A stretch of 64,000 nucleotides of DNA from Cerasicoccus arenae (lineage in GTDB: Bacteria > Verrucomicrobiota > Verrucomicrobiia > Opitutales > Cerasicoccaceae), in assembly GCF_014651635.1 (NCBI RefSeq), contig NZ_BMXG01000009.1, forward strand, positions 1 through 64,000. The letters run 5' to 3'. This document shows, in pieces, positions 1 through 8,073 of this stretch. The position numbers were made by a program, and so were the translations under genes. Under the pieces are notes generated by a model. The model was not told the origin of the DNA. It ran no database searches and worked only from the letters and a program-made list of their open reading frames with translations. Within the stretch, counting starts at the first letter, position 1. Each line of letters starts with the position of its first letter.

Positions 1-2
1 CC

Positions 3-623
3 AAAGGTCCCCCCCCCCCTTTTACCGGGCATGCACGTGATGAAAGCGACTGGCGCTCCGAACCGGGATACCCCGAAACCCGCGTTGGCTCAGAGGCCCT
101 CGGCGGCGCTGACTATGGGAACTGGTGGCACAACGCCATGGAGCATGCCCCTTGGGGGCAACCAATGTCAGCCTGGGCGGATCACCTCGCCACCGTCACC
201 CCCCATTGCCCAATCCCAGAACGCGGCCCCCGCGAGCTGGAAGCCCTCTTCGCCACAGCGGAATTTGTCTGGCTCAACGACGATGCACGCCAAGTTCGCA
301 CCGAAGTTTCTCTTTTCTGGCCGGAAGCCGCCCAAGCACCAGAGCAGCCCGAACTCAACCTCACTTCCCCCCAAGCCCCCCCCCCTGCATTTGCCTACGA
401 CGGCTTCATCGACCTGCTCGCCCACGATGAACCCCGCGATCGCTGGCGCATTGTGGACTGGAAAACCGACCGTATCAGCAAAAATCCCGCCACCGAACTC
501 CGCGACGCCTATGGCCCGCAACTTGCAGCCTACGTCACAGCACTGCGTTCACTCTTTGGCCGCCCAGTCGAGGGCTATCTCTACAGCACCCGCGCCGCTA
601 AATGGATTCGCCTGCCCGATTGA
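3..623 (+). CDS. AddA/UvrD-type helicase-nuclease, C-terminal part (5' truncated by window edge)
   Basis: The frame is open from the first bases of the window, so the gene begins outside it; the first in-frame ATG at 138 is internal. The visible 206 residues carry the PD-(D/E)XK nuclease core of AddA/RecB-type enzymes: a GFIDLL strand, then RIVDWKTD (the D...DxK catalytic signature), then YGPQLAAYVTAL, which matches the conserved QxxxY helix. The helicase motifs must lie upstream. The enzyme would process double-strand breaks for recombination, probably with an AddB-like partner. Two poly-C tracts (11 C at 9-19, 10 C at 376-385) encode proline stretches here. A standalone nuclease cannot be excluded because the N-terminus is not visible. 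Confidence 0.75.
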   Translation, partial: KGPPPPFTGHARDESDWRSEPGYPETRVGSEALGGADYGNWWHNAMEHAPWGQPMSAWADHLATVTPHCPIPERGPRELEALFATAEFVWLNDDARQVRTEVSLFWPEAAQAPEQPELNLTSPQAPPPAFAYDGFIDLLAHDEPRDRWRIVDWKTDRISKNPATELRDAYGPQLAAYVTALRSLFGRPVEGYLYSTRAAKWIRLPD

Positions 624-652
624 TATCGGGTTTATCGTTGGGAAAACTCACA

Positions 653-1069
653 ATGTTCACTTTAATATACTCCTGCTGCATCGCCTTAATTGCCGCGTTC
701 TTATTTCCACTGATTCTAGGTGGCTTAACTTTAGACCGACCAAGTGGCAACTCAGACAATCTCCTTCAAATAATGCCTGCTGTATTTATATTTTACGGCT
801 ATTTCTCCATATTTTCATGTGCCGTCTACGCAATGGGCACCCGGCGAGGATATTGGAAAGCTACATGGTGGAAAAACGGCCTACTTTTTCTGCTGATGCT
901 CGTCATACTGCCTCCGACAACGATCATAGTTTCCATCAAACTCTTTGGCGCTAATGCTCAAGCTAGCACAATATCACCTTTTACTCAATTTCCCGCCTAC
1001 ATCGTGCTAACTATTGCTGTGCTCATTATCGGCTTTTGTTTAAAGCCTCGATCTTCGTTAACCACCTAA
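653..1069 (+). CDS. Small integral membrane protein, unknown function
   Basis: I do not recognise this protein. It has 138 residues if the ATG at 653 is used; an earlier in-frame ATG at 602 overlaps the upstream gene and would add a non-hydrophobic lead. About four hydrophobic segments are visible (near residues 3-27, 40-62, 75-98 and 112-133), with a basic cytoplasmic-looking loop around GTRRGYWKATWWK. It follows the helicase-nuclease by 29 bases and precedes a lipoprotein gene by 11 bases, but nothing ties it functionally to either. Base composition is somewhat lower in GC than the flanks. Confidence 0.55.
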   Translation: MFTLIYSCCIALIAAFLFPLILGGLTLDRPSGNSDNLLQIMPAVFIFYGYFSIFSCAVYAMGTRRGYWKATWWKNGLLFLLMLVILPPTTIIVSIKLFGANAQASTISPFTQFPAYIVLTIAVLIIGFCLKPRSSLTT

Positions 1070-1080
1070 TTTCTCAACGC

Positions 1081-2673
1081 ATGTTCTCAAAAGTTAATTG
1101 CTTCGCCGCGCTCCTTGCTCTGGCCGCGCTCTTCGCCGGTTGTGGAGAAGGAGAGAAAGGCACCCTGAGCAGTTCCGCGCACAAGAATACCTTTATCTTC
1201 GCACGAGGCAGCGATGCCCAAAAGCTGGACCCCGCCGATGTCGACGACGGTGAATCCGTCAATACGATCGCCCAAGTCTGCGAAGGACTGCTCCGCTTTA
1301 AGCCTGGCACGGTCGAGCTTGAACCTTGGCTTGCTGAGTCCTTCACCTCGTCGCCGGATGGCCTCACACACACCTTCAAGCTGCGTCCCGGAATTAAGTT
1401 TCACGATGGGACCCCGCTCAACGCCGAAGCTGCTGCATTCTCCTTTCGCCGCCAACTAGACCCTGAACACCCTGCACATTTGCCCACAGCCAGCTTCGTT
1501 TACTGGAACTTCCTGTACAACGAAATCCAATCAGTTGAAGTCATCGACGAAATGACGCTGCGCTTTCATCTCAACGAGCCTAATGCGACTATTTTGTATT
1601 CCCTGGCAATTTTTCCGGCATGGCTGATCAGCCCGAAAACGCCTCCCACAGACATCCCCTATAAGCCCGTTGGCACGGGGCCCTATCAATTCGCAGAGTG
1701 GGCAGTGGGCCAGGCTATCGTCCTGAAGCGCAACCCCAATTACTGGGCATATACGCCTCAGTTCGACCGCATTATTTTCAAGGCCGTGCCCGAAAACACC
1801 GTTCGCCGCCTCGAACTAGAGGCTGGCGACATAGATGGCATCGACGGCGTTCAGCCCGCCGAAGCCATTGCTTTAAGCAAGAACCCGGATTTTAAGCTCT
1901 ATCGCGGGCCCAGCATGAATGTCGGCTATCTAGCGATCCAGACTCAAAATGTCCGCTGGCAAGACCCTGATATTCGTCGTGCATTGGCCATGGCAATTGA
2001 CCGCAAGGCCATTGTCGAACTCGCGCTCGACGGCGCAGCAGTCCCGGCAGACTATCCAATTCCACCGGGCTTCCTTGGTGAACCCCAAGACCAACCACCG
2101 CCGTACCAACACGATCCCGTCGCCGCAAAAGCCCTCTTGACTAAATTTCCTCAGCTGCTCAAGACGCCAATTGTGCTAAGCACCCTTAGCGACTCGCGGC
2201 CGTATTTCCCTGACCCACAGCGTGTAGCCTCCCTCATTCGCAGCGACTTAGAGACCATCGGCTTGACCGTTAAAATCGAGACCCGTGACTTCAAGAGTCA
2301 TCTGCAAACGCTTCGCAACGGCGACTTCGAAATCGCTCTCATTGGCTGGATCGGTGACAACGGTGACACGGATAATTTCCTCGCAACCTTCTTTCACAGC
2401 CGCGCCGCGGTCCCCGGCAGCGCCACGAATTATTCATTTTACAAGAACCCGGAAATGGACCACCTGCTTGACGCCGCACGCCGCGTTAGCAACCCAACTG
2501 AGCGCACCAAACTCTACAACGAAGCACTCAAGGTCTGGTCGCGCGATCTACCAATGATCCCCCTCGTTCATGCGGAACAAATGATTCTCCTGCGCAAGCA
2601 GGTAACAGACTTCACGCTGTCCCCGACCGGCAATGTATTCCTTGGCCCAGTTGGCTGGTCATCGTCTGATTGA
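1081..2673 (+). CDS. Peptide/nickel-type ABC transporter substrate-binding lipoprotein (OppA/DppA family)
   Basis: The ATG at 1081 gives a type II signal peptide with lipobox LFAGC (Cys21), which fixes the start; the longer frame from 1036 lacks such an N-terminus. The 530-residue length and the sequence fit the SBP_bac_5 family: early KLDPADVDDGES segment, then GLTHTFKLRPGIKFHDGTPL, VGTGPYQF, LKRNPNYW, VRWQDPDIRRALAMAIDR and a C-terminal segment ending in a DLPMIPLVH stretch. It would sit lipid-anchored in the periplasm and deliver oligopeptides or a similar ligand. No permease or ATPase gene of this class is adjacent, so it must work with components encoded elsewhere. The gene converges on the zinc-transporter operon with 12 bases between. 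Confidence 0.9.
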   Translation: MFSKVNCFAALLALAALFAGCGEGEKGTLSSSAHKNTFIFARGSDAQKLDPADVDDGESVNTIAQVCEGLLRFKPGTVELEPWLAESFTSSPDGLTHTFKLRPGIKFHDGTPLNAEAAAFSFRRQLDPEHPAHLPTASFVYWNFLYNEIQSVEVIDEMTLRFHLNEPNATILYSLAIFPAWLISPKTPPTDIPYKPVGTGPYQFAEWAVGQAIVLKRNPNYWAYTPQFDRIIFKAVPENTVRRLELEAGDIDGIDGVQPAEAIALSKNPDFKLYRGPSMNVGYLAIQTQNVRWQDPDIRRALAMAIDRKAIVELALDGAAVPADYPIPPGFLGEPQDQPPPYQHDPVAAKALLTKFPQLLKTPIVLSTLSDSRPYFPDPQRVASLIRSDLETIGLTVKIETRDFKSHLQTLRNGDFEIALIGWIGDNGDTDNFLATFFHSRAAVPGSATNYSFYKNPEMDHLLDAARRVSNPTERTKLYNEALKVWSRDLPMIPLVHAEQMILLRKQVTDFTLSPTGNVFLGPVGWSSSD

Positions 2674-2685
2674 ATCTGAAGCAGC

Positions 2686-3498
2686 TCAGCCGCGCCACGC
2701 GCGGGCAAGCCAACTGCCTGCAAAGCACGCCGTGGATGCTAGGACAATCGATGCCCCGGAGCTAAAATCAAACTGGTAGGAAATGATCAGCCCAGCAATC
2801 ACGCTGAAAGCTGCAATCCCCGACGCCAACAGCATTGCGATGCCCACCGAACGCGCCCAAATCAATGCGGCGGCGGCAGGTGTTATCAGTAGAGCAGTCG
2901 CCATCAGGGCACCGACCACACGCACCGCCGTAACGACGCTCAGCGCCGTCAATACGAGCAACACGGTGCGCATCCGATCGGGCCGGGCACCGATCACCCG
3001 CGCGTATTCTGGGTCCACCGAAGCCAGTTCGAGCTCCTTATTGATGAGGCCTACGGCAATCAGCACAATCACGGTCACAATCGCAGTTAAAATCAGGTCC
3101 GCTGGGGCAACGCCCAGTACACTACCAAAGAGCAAGGCGTTGAAATCACGGAAAGAATTAACCTGGCTCATCATCAGGACGCCGAGAGCAAACATGCCAG
3201 AAAGCACCACGCCGATGGCGGCGTCTTCCCCCACTTCACGTCGGCGAGCCAACCAACTCACACCAAAGGCTGTCGCCAATGCCGCGCCCAGCGCGCCCCA
3301 GAAAATGTCCAGCCCACGCAGAAAGGCGAAGACCATGCCCGGCAAGACTGTGTGCGAAAGCGCACCGCCAAAAAACGACATGCGCCGCTGGACGATATAT
3401 ACGCCAATGACTGCACAATTGACGCCTGCCAAAGCGGCGGCGAGTAACGCGCGTTGCATGAACGGCGCAGCAAAAGGATCAAGCAGCCAATCGATCAT
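2686..3498 (-). CDS. znuB: Zinc/manganese ABC transporter permease (ZnuB/MntB-type, ABC-3 family)
   Basis: This 270-residue polytopic protein has the ABC-3 permease layout with about eight hydrophobic segments. The N-terminal PFMQRALLAAALAGV and the following YIVQRRMSFFGGALSHTVLPG region match the family's conserved cytoplasmic coupling loop (R-R-x-x-F-x-G-x-A-x-x-H). Its ATG overlaps the last four bases of the ATPase gene (ATGA overlap), so the two are translationally coupled. It is the last gene of the leftward operon Fur-like - SBP - ATPase - permease. Whether zinc or manganese is carried cannot be decided from this protein; the His-rich loop of the binding protein favours zinc. Confidence 0.9.
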   Translation of the reverse strand: MIDWLLDPFAAPFMQRALLAAALAGVNCAVIGVYIVQRRMSFFGGALSHTVLPGMVFAFLRGLDIFWGALGAALATAFGVSWLARRREVGEDAAIGVVLSGMFALGVLMMSQVNSFRDFNALLFGSVLGVAPADLILTAIVTVIVLIAVGLINKELELASVDPEYARVIGARPDRMRTVLLVLTALSVVTAVRVVGALMATALLITPAAAALIWARSVGIAMLLASGIAAFSVIAGLIISYQFDFSSGASIVLASTACFAGSWLARAWRG

Positions 3499-4214
3499 GG
3501 TGCGCCCTCCTCTGTCAGAGAGCCGTCAGTCAGGCGAAAACGGGCGTCAAAGAAGTCTTCTCCAAAATCTAGCTCATGGGTAGCGGTCACCAACGTTTTA
3601 CCTTCGGCCTTGAGCCCGCGCAAAACGCCACGCACAAGTGCGCGATTCTCGGCATCAACCGCATTAAAGGGTTCGTCGAGCAGGAGTAGGTCCGCCCCAT
3701 GAAGCAATGTTCGCGCCAGCAGAAGACGCTGCTGTTGCCCCCCCGAGAGCTCGTTGATACGCCGCTCCGCCAGCGAGGTAAGCGTTAACCGATCAAGTAT
3801 TTCGGCGGCTGCCTTGCGTTGTACACGCCCCGGGCGACGAAACCACCCCAAGTGAATGTAAAGGCCAGTCAGTACAAAACGTTGCACGCTAATCGGGAAG
3901 TCCCAATCGATATCTCGATGCTGTGGCAGATAAGCGACTTGATGGTGACACTGTCCAACAGCGTGACCAAGCACCGAGATCTTCCCCTGACGTAGTCGAA
4001 GCAGACCAGCGATGCTCTTGAGCAAGGTCGATTTGCCAGAGCCGTTATCACCGAGCAGCGCAATACTGCGGCCGCGATCCAGAGTCAGATTTAATCCACT
4101 GAGTACAGAGGAATCGGCACCCGGATAGCCCAAGGCGACATTCTGAAAGACCAATGCAGGAGACTCATGGGCGTGATGCCCTCCGCAGGTCGCATGATAG
4201 CGCAAAGTTTTCAA
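3495..4214 (-). CDS. znuC: Zinc/manganese ABC transporter ATP-binding protein (ZnuC-type)
   Basis: The 239-residue ATPase shows Walker A (GDNGSGKST), the ABC signature (LSGGQQQRLLLART), Walker B with catalytic Glu (LLLLDEPF) and the switch His (TATHE). The family pairs with ABC-3 permeases to import divalent metals. It begins six bases after the binding-protein gene and overlaps the permease gene by four. One oddity is a short N-terminal extension with Cys and several His (CGGHHAHE), which ABC ATPases do not normally carry and which could bind metal; the next downstream Met would not leave a complete domain, so the extension is probably real. Confidence 0.92.
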   Translation of the reverse strand: MKTLRYHATCGGHHAHESPALVFQNVALGYPGADSSVLSGLNLTLDRGRSIALLGDNGSGKSTLLKSIAGLLRLRQGKISVLGHAVGQCHHQVAYLPQHRDIDWDFPISVQRFVLTGLYIHLGWFRRPGRVQRKAAAEILDRLTLTSLAERRINELSGGQQQRLLLARTLLHGADLLLLDEPFNAVDAENRALVRGVLRGLKAEGKTLVTATHELDFGEDFFDARFRLTDGSLTEEGAP

Positions 4215-4220
4215 AAGCGA

Positions 4221-5246
4221 TTAGCGTAGGGCCGTGACGATCGTTTCAACATTCCCACGCATGAGAGAGAGATAGTCCGGTGCTCGACCATCGGCAGCAG
4301 TGACGTTGCCAGTGTAGAGGACAAAAGGTGTGGGGAGACCGGCCTCACGAACGACCTGCTCAGCCAAGCGCGGGTTCGCCGTAGAATCGACAAATACAGC
4401 TGGCACGCCGAATCTACTGATTAATTTAAGCAGGCGATTGAAATCGCGAGCAGAAGGGTCAGGAGACTCCGTACTCACACTGCCTAAAATGCTCGTTGGG
4501 GTAAAAAAACCGTAGCGCCTCCCAAAATAGCGGAGATTGTCGTGATAATTGATCAACAGTCTGCGGCGGGTGGGGATTTCGCCCAAGCGGGCCTCCGCCC
4601 ATTCGTCCAGCGTGATAATCTCATCTAAATACTTTTCGCGGCGCTTGTCGAAGTAGGCTGCATGTATCGGATCAAGCTCATTGAGCGCATTGTTGATCGA
4701 AAGGATCATTAAAACGGCCATTTGGGGATCGAGCCAGACATGAGGATCATATCCATGATCATGATCATGCCCATGTCCGTCATTCGCTGATTTGGGCATT
4801 TGCGGAATCATTGAGGTCCAGATTTCATTCGCCACCAACGCATCTTCCTTACAACAGGGAGGCTTATTGGCGGCGTCTGGATAAAGCAGGGGGCGATCAA
4901 CCCAAAATGCTTCACCTGGCTCCAAGAGGTCCAAGCCATCAGTAAGAATCAACTTCCTAGCGGAAGTTCCACTGGCGACTATTGCCTCATTGAGCCAAGG
5001 CTCAAGTCCCTCTCCAAAGGCAACAATCAGGTCTGCCTTGGCAAGTTCGTTGATCTGACGTGGGCTGGGCTCAAAATGATGCGGGTCCGCTCCCGAGTCG
5101 GCAAAAGACGCAACCTGTACTTGGTTGCCACCCACTTGGCGCACCCAATCCGCAGCAATGCCGTTACTCGCAGCTACGGTTAAACGTGCTGGCAGATGTG
5201 CGACAGCTAAAAAGGCTGCAAGCGTGATAATCCACTTCATCGCCAC
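4221..5246 (-). CDS. znuA: Zinc-type metal ABC transporter substrate-binding protein (ZnuA family)
   Basis: This is a cluster A-I metal-binding protein of 341 residues with a Sec signal peptide (MKWIITLAAFLAVAHL...). Family landmarks are DPHHFEPSP (first His ligand), a His-rich mobile loop GHGHDHDHGYDPHVWLDP typical of zinc rather than manganese binders, NYHDNLRYFGRRYGF and a late FVDSTANPRLAEQ Asp/Glu segment. A further insertion contains a CC pair (KPPCCKED). The frame opens with GTG at 5246, preceded by GGAGG about 12 bases upstream; an ATG two codons later (5240) is the alternative start. It is the second gene of the operon, 52 bases after the Fur-like regulator. Confidence 0.9.
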   Translation of the reverse strand: MAMKWIITLAAFLAVAHLPARLTVAASNGIAADWVRQVGGNQVQVASFADSGADPHHFEPSPRQINELAKADLIVAFGEGLEPWLNEAIVASGTSARKLILTDGLDLLEPGEAFWVDRPLLYPDAANKPPCCKEDALVANEIWTSMIPQMPKSANDGHGHDHDHGYDPHVWLDPQMAVLMILSINNALNELDPIHAAYFDKRREKYLDEIITLDEWAEARLGEIPTRRRLLINYHDNLRYFGRRYGFFTPTSILGSVSTESPDPSARDFNRLLKLISRFGVPAVFVDSTANPRLAEQVVREAGLPTPFVLYTGNVTAADGRAPDYLSLMRGNVETIVTALR

Positions 5247-5298
5247 AAACTGGCGAGACCTCCGAGGAAATGCAAATCTTTTGCAGTAAGAGGTTTCG

Positions 5299-5682
5299 CT
5301 AGTCTTCGTCTACAAATTGCCCGTAAATATAAATCTCGATTTCTTCCGGCTGGAAGCCTTCGGGCAGGGAGTCATGGTCAATTTTAATGTCCATGCCTTC
5401 GGCTAAGCGCACACGGTTCGTTTTACGGCATATAACGACAGCACGCTGGTTACTGCGTGGCAAAAGATAGCAAGTGCGATGGCCTGGTACCTCAAGTGCC
5501 TCGATCTCTTGACTATCTAGTAATAAGCGAATGTTCCGATAAACCGTGGCAATGCCCAAGCCTGGCGCATGGTCTGCCGCCTGTTCCCGAATTTCCTTCG
5601 GCGTCAGGGGATGCTCAGCTATGCGCAAAGTAGCCAAGATCGCGGCCCGCTGCTTCGTCTCACGAAAAATTTTTCCCATCAA
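5299..5682 (-). CDS. Fur-family regulator lacking the usual metal-binding residues
   Basis: The first 80 residues form a Fur winged helix: TKQRAAILATL, HPLTPKEI, then the recognition helix GIATVYRNIRLLLD. After it, the canonical H-x-H-x-x-C-x-x-C segment is degenerate. Where a normal Fur reads like HCPHFICRKC (as in the second Fur gene of this window), this one reads NQRAVVICRKTN, so the paired His and the second Cys are gone. The C-terminal CxxC is also missing and the protein ends YIYGQFVDED. It heads the operon with znuA, znuC and znuB, so it probably controls metal uptake, but it may sense metal differently, sense something else, or need a partner. The length of 127 residues is slightly short for Fur. 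Confidence 0.8.
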   Translation of the reverse strand: MMGKIFRETKQRAAILATLRIAEHPLTPKEIREQAADHAPGLGIATVYRNIRLLLDSQEIEALEVPGHRTCYLLPRSNQRAVVICRKTNRVRLAEGMDIKIDHDSLPEGFQPEEIEIYIYGQFVDED

Positions 5683-5745
5683 ATCTACAATTCACCTAAC
5701 TAATTGGCTATCAGGTAATTTCTTTTCAATGCAAAAATCAGAAAA

Positions 5746-5764
5746 AATGATATACACTGTTATT
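5746..5764. promoter_or_regulatory. Candidate Fur/Zur-type operator ahead of the metal-uptake operon
   Basis: AATGATA-TACAC-TGTTATT is an imperfect 7-5-7 inverted repeat (five of seven positions pair) in an AT-rich stretch about 65 bases upstream of the Fur-like gene start. AT-rich dyads of this kind are typical for Fur and Zur sites. The match is weak, and assignment rests mainly on position. Confidence 0.3.
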
Positions 5765-5848
5765 GATAGTCGATTCTCACCTTCAAAACAAACGTTTGTT
5801 TAAGGAATGGAGCGGATTGACAAGTATTTGACACATAAACAGTGGTCC

Positions 5849-6343
5849 TCAATTTGAAACAGGGTTGTTAGTCAGGAACCAACTAAGAACCCAAACACCA
5901 GCGGGTCGACGAAAGCTCGGCCCTGAACCACGCTCCAGGCAAAGAAGACCGCTTTTTTTGAAGTCTATGCAATCAGCACTCGGGTTCCCCGTCAGCAACC
6001 AAGCAGTCAGGATGGATAAATGTGGATTGTGGCCAACGATCATTAGATCTTTATCCGAACCGTGCAAAAAAGACAACAAAGCCAAAGGATCGTTCTCCGG
6101 GGCAAGACCAGCGATTTCAATTTGCGGGATGCTCAACCCAAGCCCTTCACGAAATAGCTGAGCCGTCTGTTTAGCACGCAGCAAGGTGCTGTGGTGGACT
6201 GCCAAGAGATCACCGAACTCCTTGGGTTTTAGCAGGCCACAAAGTTTTTCAATGGATTTCTCACCCTTAGGCGTCAACTCACGCTCCGAGTCGCTTGGCG
6301 CATCGTAAGAAGCTTCGGCGTGGCGTAGGAGGTATAATCGCAT
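5849..6343 (-). CDS. sixA: SixA-type phosphohistidine phosphatase
   Basis: This is a 164-residue branch-1 histidine phosphatase. The catalytic RHG-like motif is present as LYLLRHAEAS, followed by LTPKGEKSIEKL, the HHSTLLRAKQTAQLF segment and the second catalytic His in LMIVGHNPHLS. Length and motif spacing match SixA, which removes phosphate from histidine residues of phosphorelay or phosphotransferase proteins. The gene stands between the metal-uptake operon and a DUF983 gene on the same strand, with no obvious functional link to either. Confidence 0.88.
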   Translation of the reverse strand: MRLYLLRHAEASYDAPSDSERELTPKGEKSIEKLCGLLKPKEFGDLLAVHHSTLLRAKQTAQLFREGLGLSIPQIEIAGLAPENDPLALLSFLHGSDKDLMIVGHNPHLSILTAWLLTGNPSADCIDFKKSGLLCLERGSGPSFRRPAGVWVLSWFLTNNPVSN

Positions 6344-6393
6344 ACCGGTTTGTAGCAGGATACGCGCACATGTCTAGCGAAACGTGATATTTT

Positions 6394-6840
6394 TCATTCA
6401 TCTTCATCAACTGAGCCGTCATCCGCCGCATTGGCAGGTAATTCATGAGGCAAGGCCAAATAGTAACTCATCAGCCAGAGACTCCAAGCCCAGGGATAAA
6501 TGAGCGGCGGCAAAAGCACCCCCACCGCCACACAAAGCACCCCTAGAATCGTGCTGGAATATGCTCCTGCCAGGTAGAGCGCGATCAGCACAGGGAAGCA
6601 GCCAAAGACGGTGAGGCCATAATTCCAAACCATTGCCCCCAAATAAAAGCCCTCCGTTCGCGTCAGCTTCAGTGAACAGTGTGGGCATCGGTAATGCAAT
6701 CGAAACCAAGTCCGGAAAATCTGCCTACCACCACAATTTGGACAGCAGACAGTCAAGCCACGTAGGAAAATCTGGAATCGATTGACAGGAACCATCCCCC
6801 ACACCATGCGCAAGTAAATCAACTTGGCAAGCAGCGCCAT
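6394..6840 (-). CDS. DUF983 family membrane protein with zinc-ribbon motif
   Basis: The protein has the DUF983 pattern: FLRGLTVCCPNCGG followed by HYRCPHCSLKLTRTEGFYLGAM, that is two CxxC knuckles, and then two hydrophobic hairpins. It ends with an acidic tail. The start is uncertain: the frame is open back to 6915, and ATG codons at 6840, 6807 and 6795 are all possible. The last gives an N-terminus right before RFQIFLRGL, as usual in the family. Function of DUF983 is not known; a membrane role with a bound zinc is implied by the motifs. Confidence 0.75.
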   Translation of the reverse strand: MALLAKLIYLRMVWGMVPVNRFQIFLRGLTVCCPNCGGRQIFRTWFRLHYRCPHCSLKLTRTEGFYLGAMVWNYGLTVFGCFPVLIALYLAGAYSSTILGVLCVAVGVLLPPLIYPWAWSLWLMSYYLALPHELPANAADDGSVDEDE

Positions 6841-7168
6841 AAAAGCTTTGCACCGAAGATCTTTGTTATAATTAAGTTGGCGCACGCCACGTATGTGAGG
6901 GTCCCAGATGCGCATAAGGATGCGTGTTATTAACCAGACCCCAGCCCTTGCCTTCCCAACGACAAGCCATGAACTCCAATAGACGCCCCAAATCCTCTGA
7001 AAAAAAAGAGTGAGGGCCTGGCCTAGGTGTTTTCTTCATTCATGTTTGACGCGATCCTCATTCCCTTTTTCGTATTATTTTATATATGCAAAAAAAGACA
7101 TTTACCTTTTTATATAGTGATGCAACTTTGCTGCGACTGCTACATCAGAAACCCATAAATAATCTAAA
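6841..7168. other. Intergenic region with no recognised gene
   Basis: The left part may encode extra N-terminal residues of the DUF983 gene if an upstream start is used. The right part is AT-rich (TTGACG near 7046, TATTAT near 7073 with an over-long 21-base spacer) and presumably contains the promoter of the following outer-membrane protein. I see no RNA gene or repeat. Confidence 0.3.
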
Positions 7169-7741
7169 ATGACAAATAGCAAAAAAATCCTCGCAATTGG
7201 AGCCGTCGCCTTACTGGCAAGCGCCACTCAAGCTGTCGCAGAAGGCGGCGAATGGTATATATCCGCTAAGGGCGGTGCAAATTTCCCGGACCAGGGTCTG
7301 GACACCGGTTGGCAAATCGACGGCGGAATCGGCTATCGTTTCTTCTTGGACGAATCTGTTAATAAAGGCACGGACAACGAATTTGCACTACGCTTGGAGT
7401 TCAATCCCGGCTTCCTCCAAAACAAGCCATCAGGTGCCACGAACAATGTAAACGTAGGGCGCTTCATGGGCAATGTCCTCCTTGACGTTCCCGTCATCGA
7501 CTGGGCTTACCTCTATGGTGGCCTCGGCATCGGCGGCGCATACTATAATGTGGAGTCAGTCGATAACGACTTCGTGTTTGCCTATCAGGGCATGGCTGGC
7601 GTCGGTTTCGTCGTGGCAGAAAACGTTAAACTGGAAGTTGGCTATCGCTACTTCACCACCCTGGACCCCACCTTGCTCGGATTCGCCGTTACCGCGCCAA
7701 AATATCACGCAGCAGAAGCAGGCATCCGCTTCGAGTTCTAA
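7169..7741 (+). CDS. Outer-membrane beta-barrel protein
   Basis: The 190-residue protein starts with a clear Sec signal peptide (KKILAIGAVALLASATQAVA, cleavage after AVA). The mature part alternates hydrophobic and polar residues in strands such as EWYISAKGGANF, WQIDGGIGYRFF and VKLEVGYRYF, and it ends in a terminal Phe (IRFEF), the signature of BAM-inserted barrels. About eight strands fit the length, as in OmpA/OmpX-type small porin-like proteins. A strong terminator follows at once, so it is transcribed alone or as a last gene. The exact role is unknown. Confidence 0.82.
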   Translation: MTNSKKILAIGAVALLASATQAVAEGGEWYISAKGGANFPDQGLDTGWQIDGGIGYRFFLDESVNKGTDNEFALRLEFNPGFLQNKPSGATNNVNVGRFMGNVLLDVPVIDWAYLYGGLGIGGAYYNVESVDNDFVFAYQGMAGVGFVVAENVKLEVGYRYFTTLDPTLLGFAVTAPKYHAAEAGIRFEF

Positions 7742-7767
7742 GGCACTTCCTCAGTTTTGTTTGCAAG

Positions 7768-7791
7768 ACCCGCCTTCCGGCGGGTTTTTTT
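7768..7791 (+). terminator. Rho-independent terminator after the outer-membrane barrel gene
   Basis: A perfect 7-bp stem (ACCCGCC / GGCGGGT, loop TTCC) is followed by seven T, 27 bases after the stop codon. Confidence 0.92.
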
Positions 7792-8073
7792 ATGAACCTG
7801 ACTAGCCAATCAGTAACAACTGACAGGCTTTCCTACAGCTAGAACCGATTCGGCGAAATCGAGGTGCAGTTAATTCACAACAATCAAGCATTCTACTGAT
7901 CAATATAAGCGCATTTCATAGACCTCTGTCCCCCCTCTATTCTTCTGTAAAATCGTGTGATCCGAAGCAACATAGCTGATAATCACGGTGAAATATTTTT
8001 AATTTGCAATTTCCCTGCCACCGACAGTAAATCTTACGTACCAATCAACACAATTTAACCATCACATACACCT

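Noticed and set aside
31-954. 307-codon open frame on the + strand
   Set aside because: It is a shadow of the helicase-nuclease frame: the true frame (starting at base 3) shows the PD-(D/E)XK motifs, while this one is low-complexity Pro/Ser-rich.
2783-3583. 266-codon open frame on the + strand opposite znuB
   Set aside because: Composition is Ser/Thr/Ala/Arg-rich without family motifs; the minus-strand permease is unmistakable.
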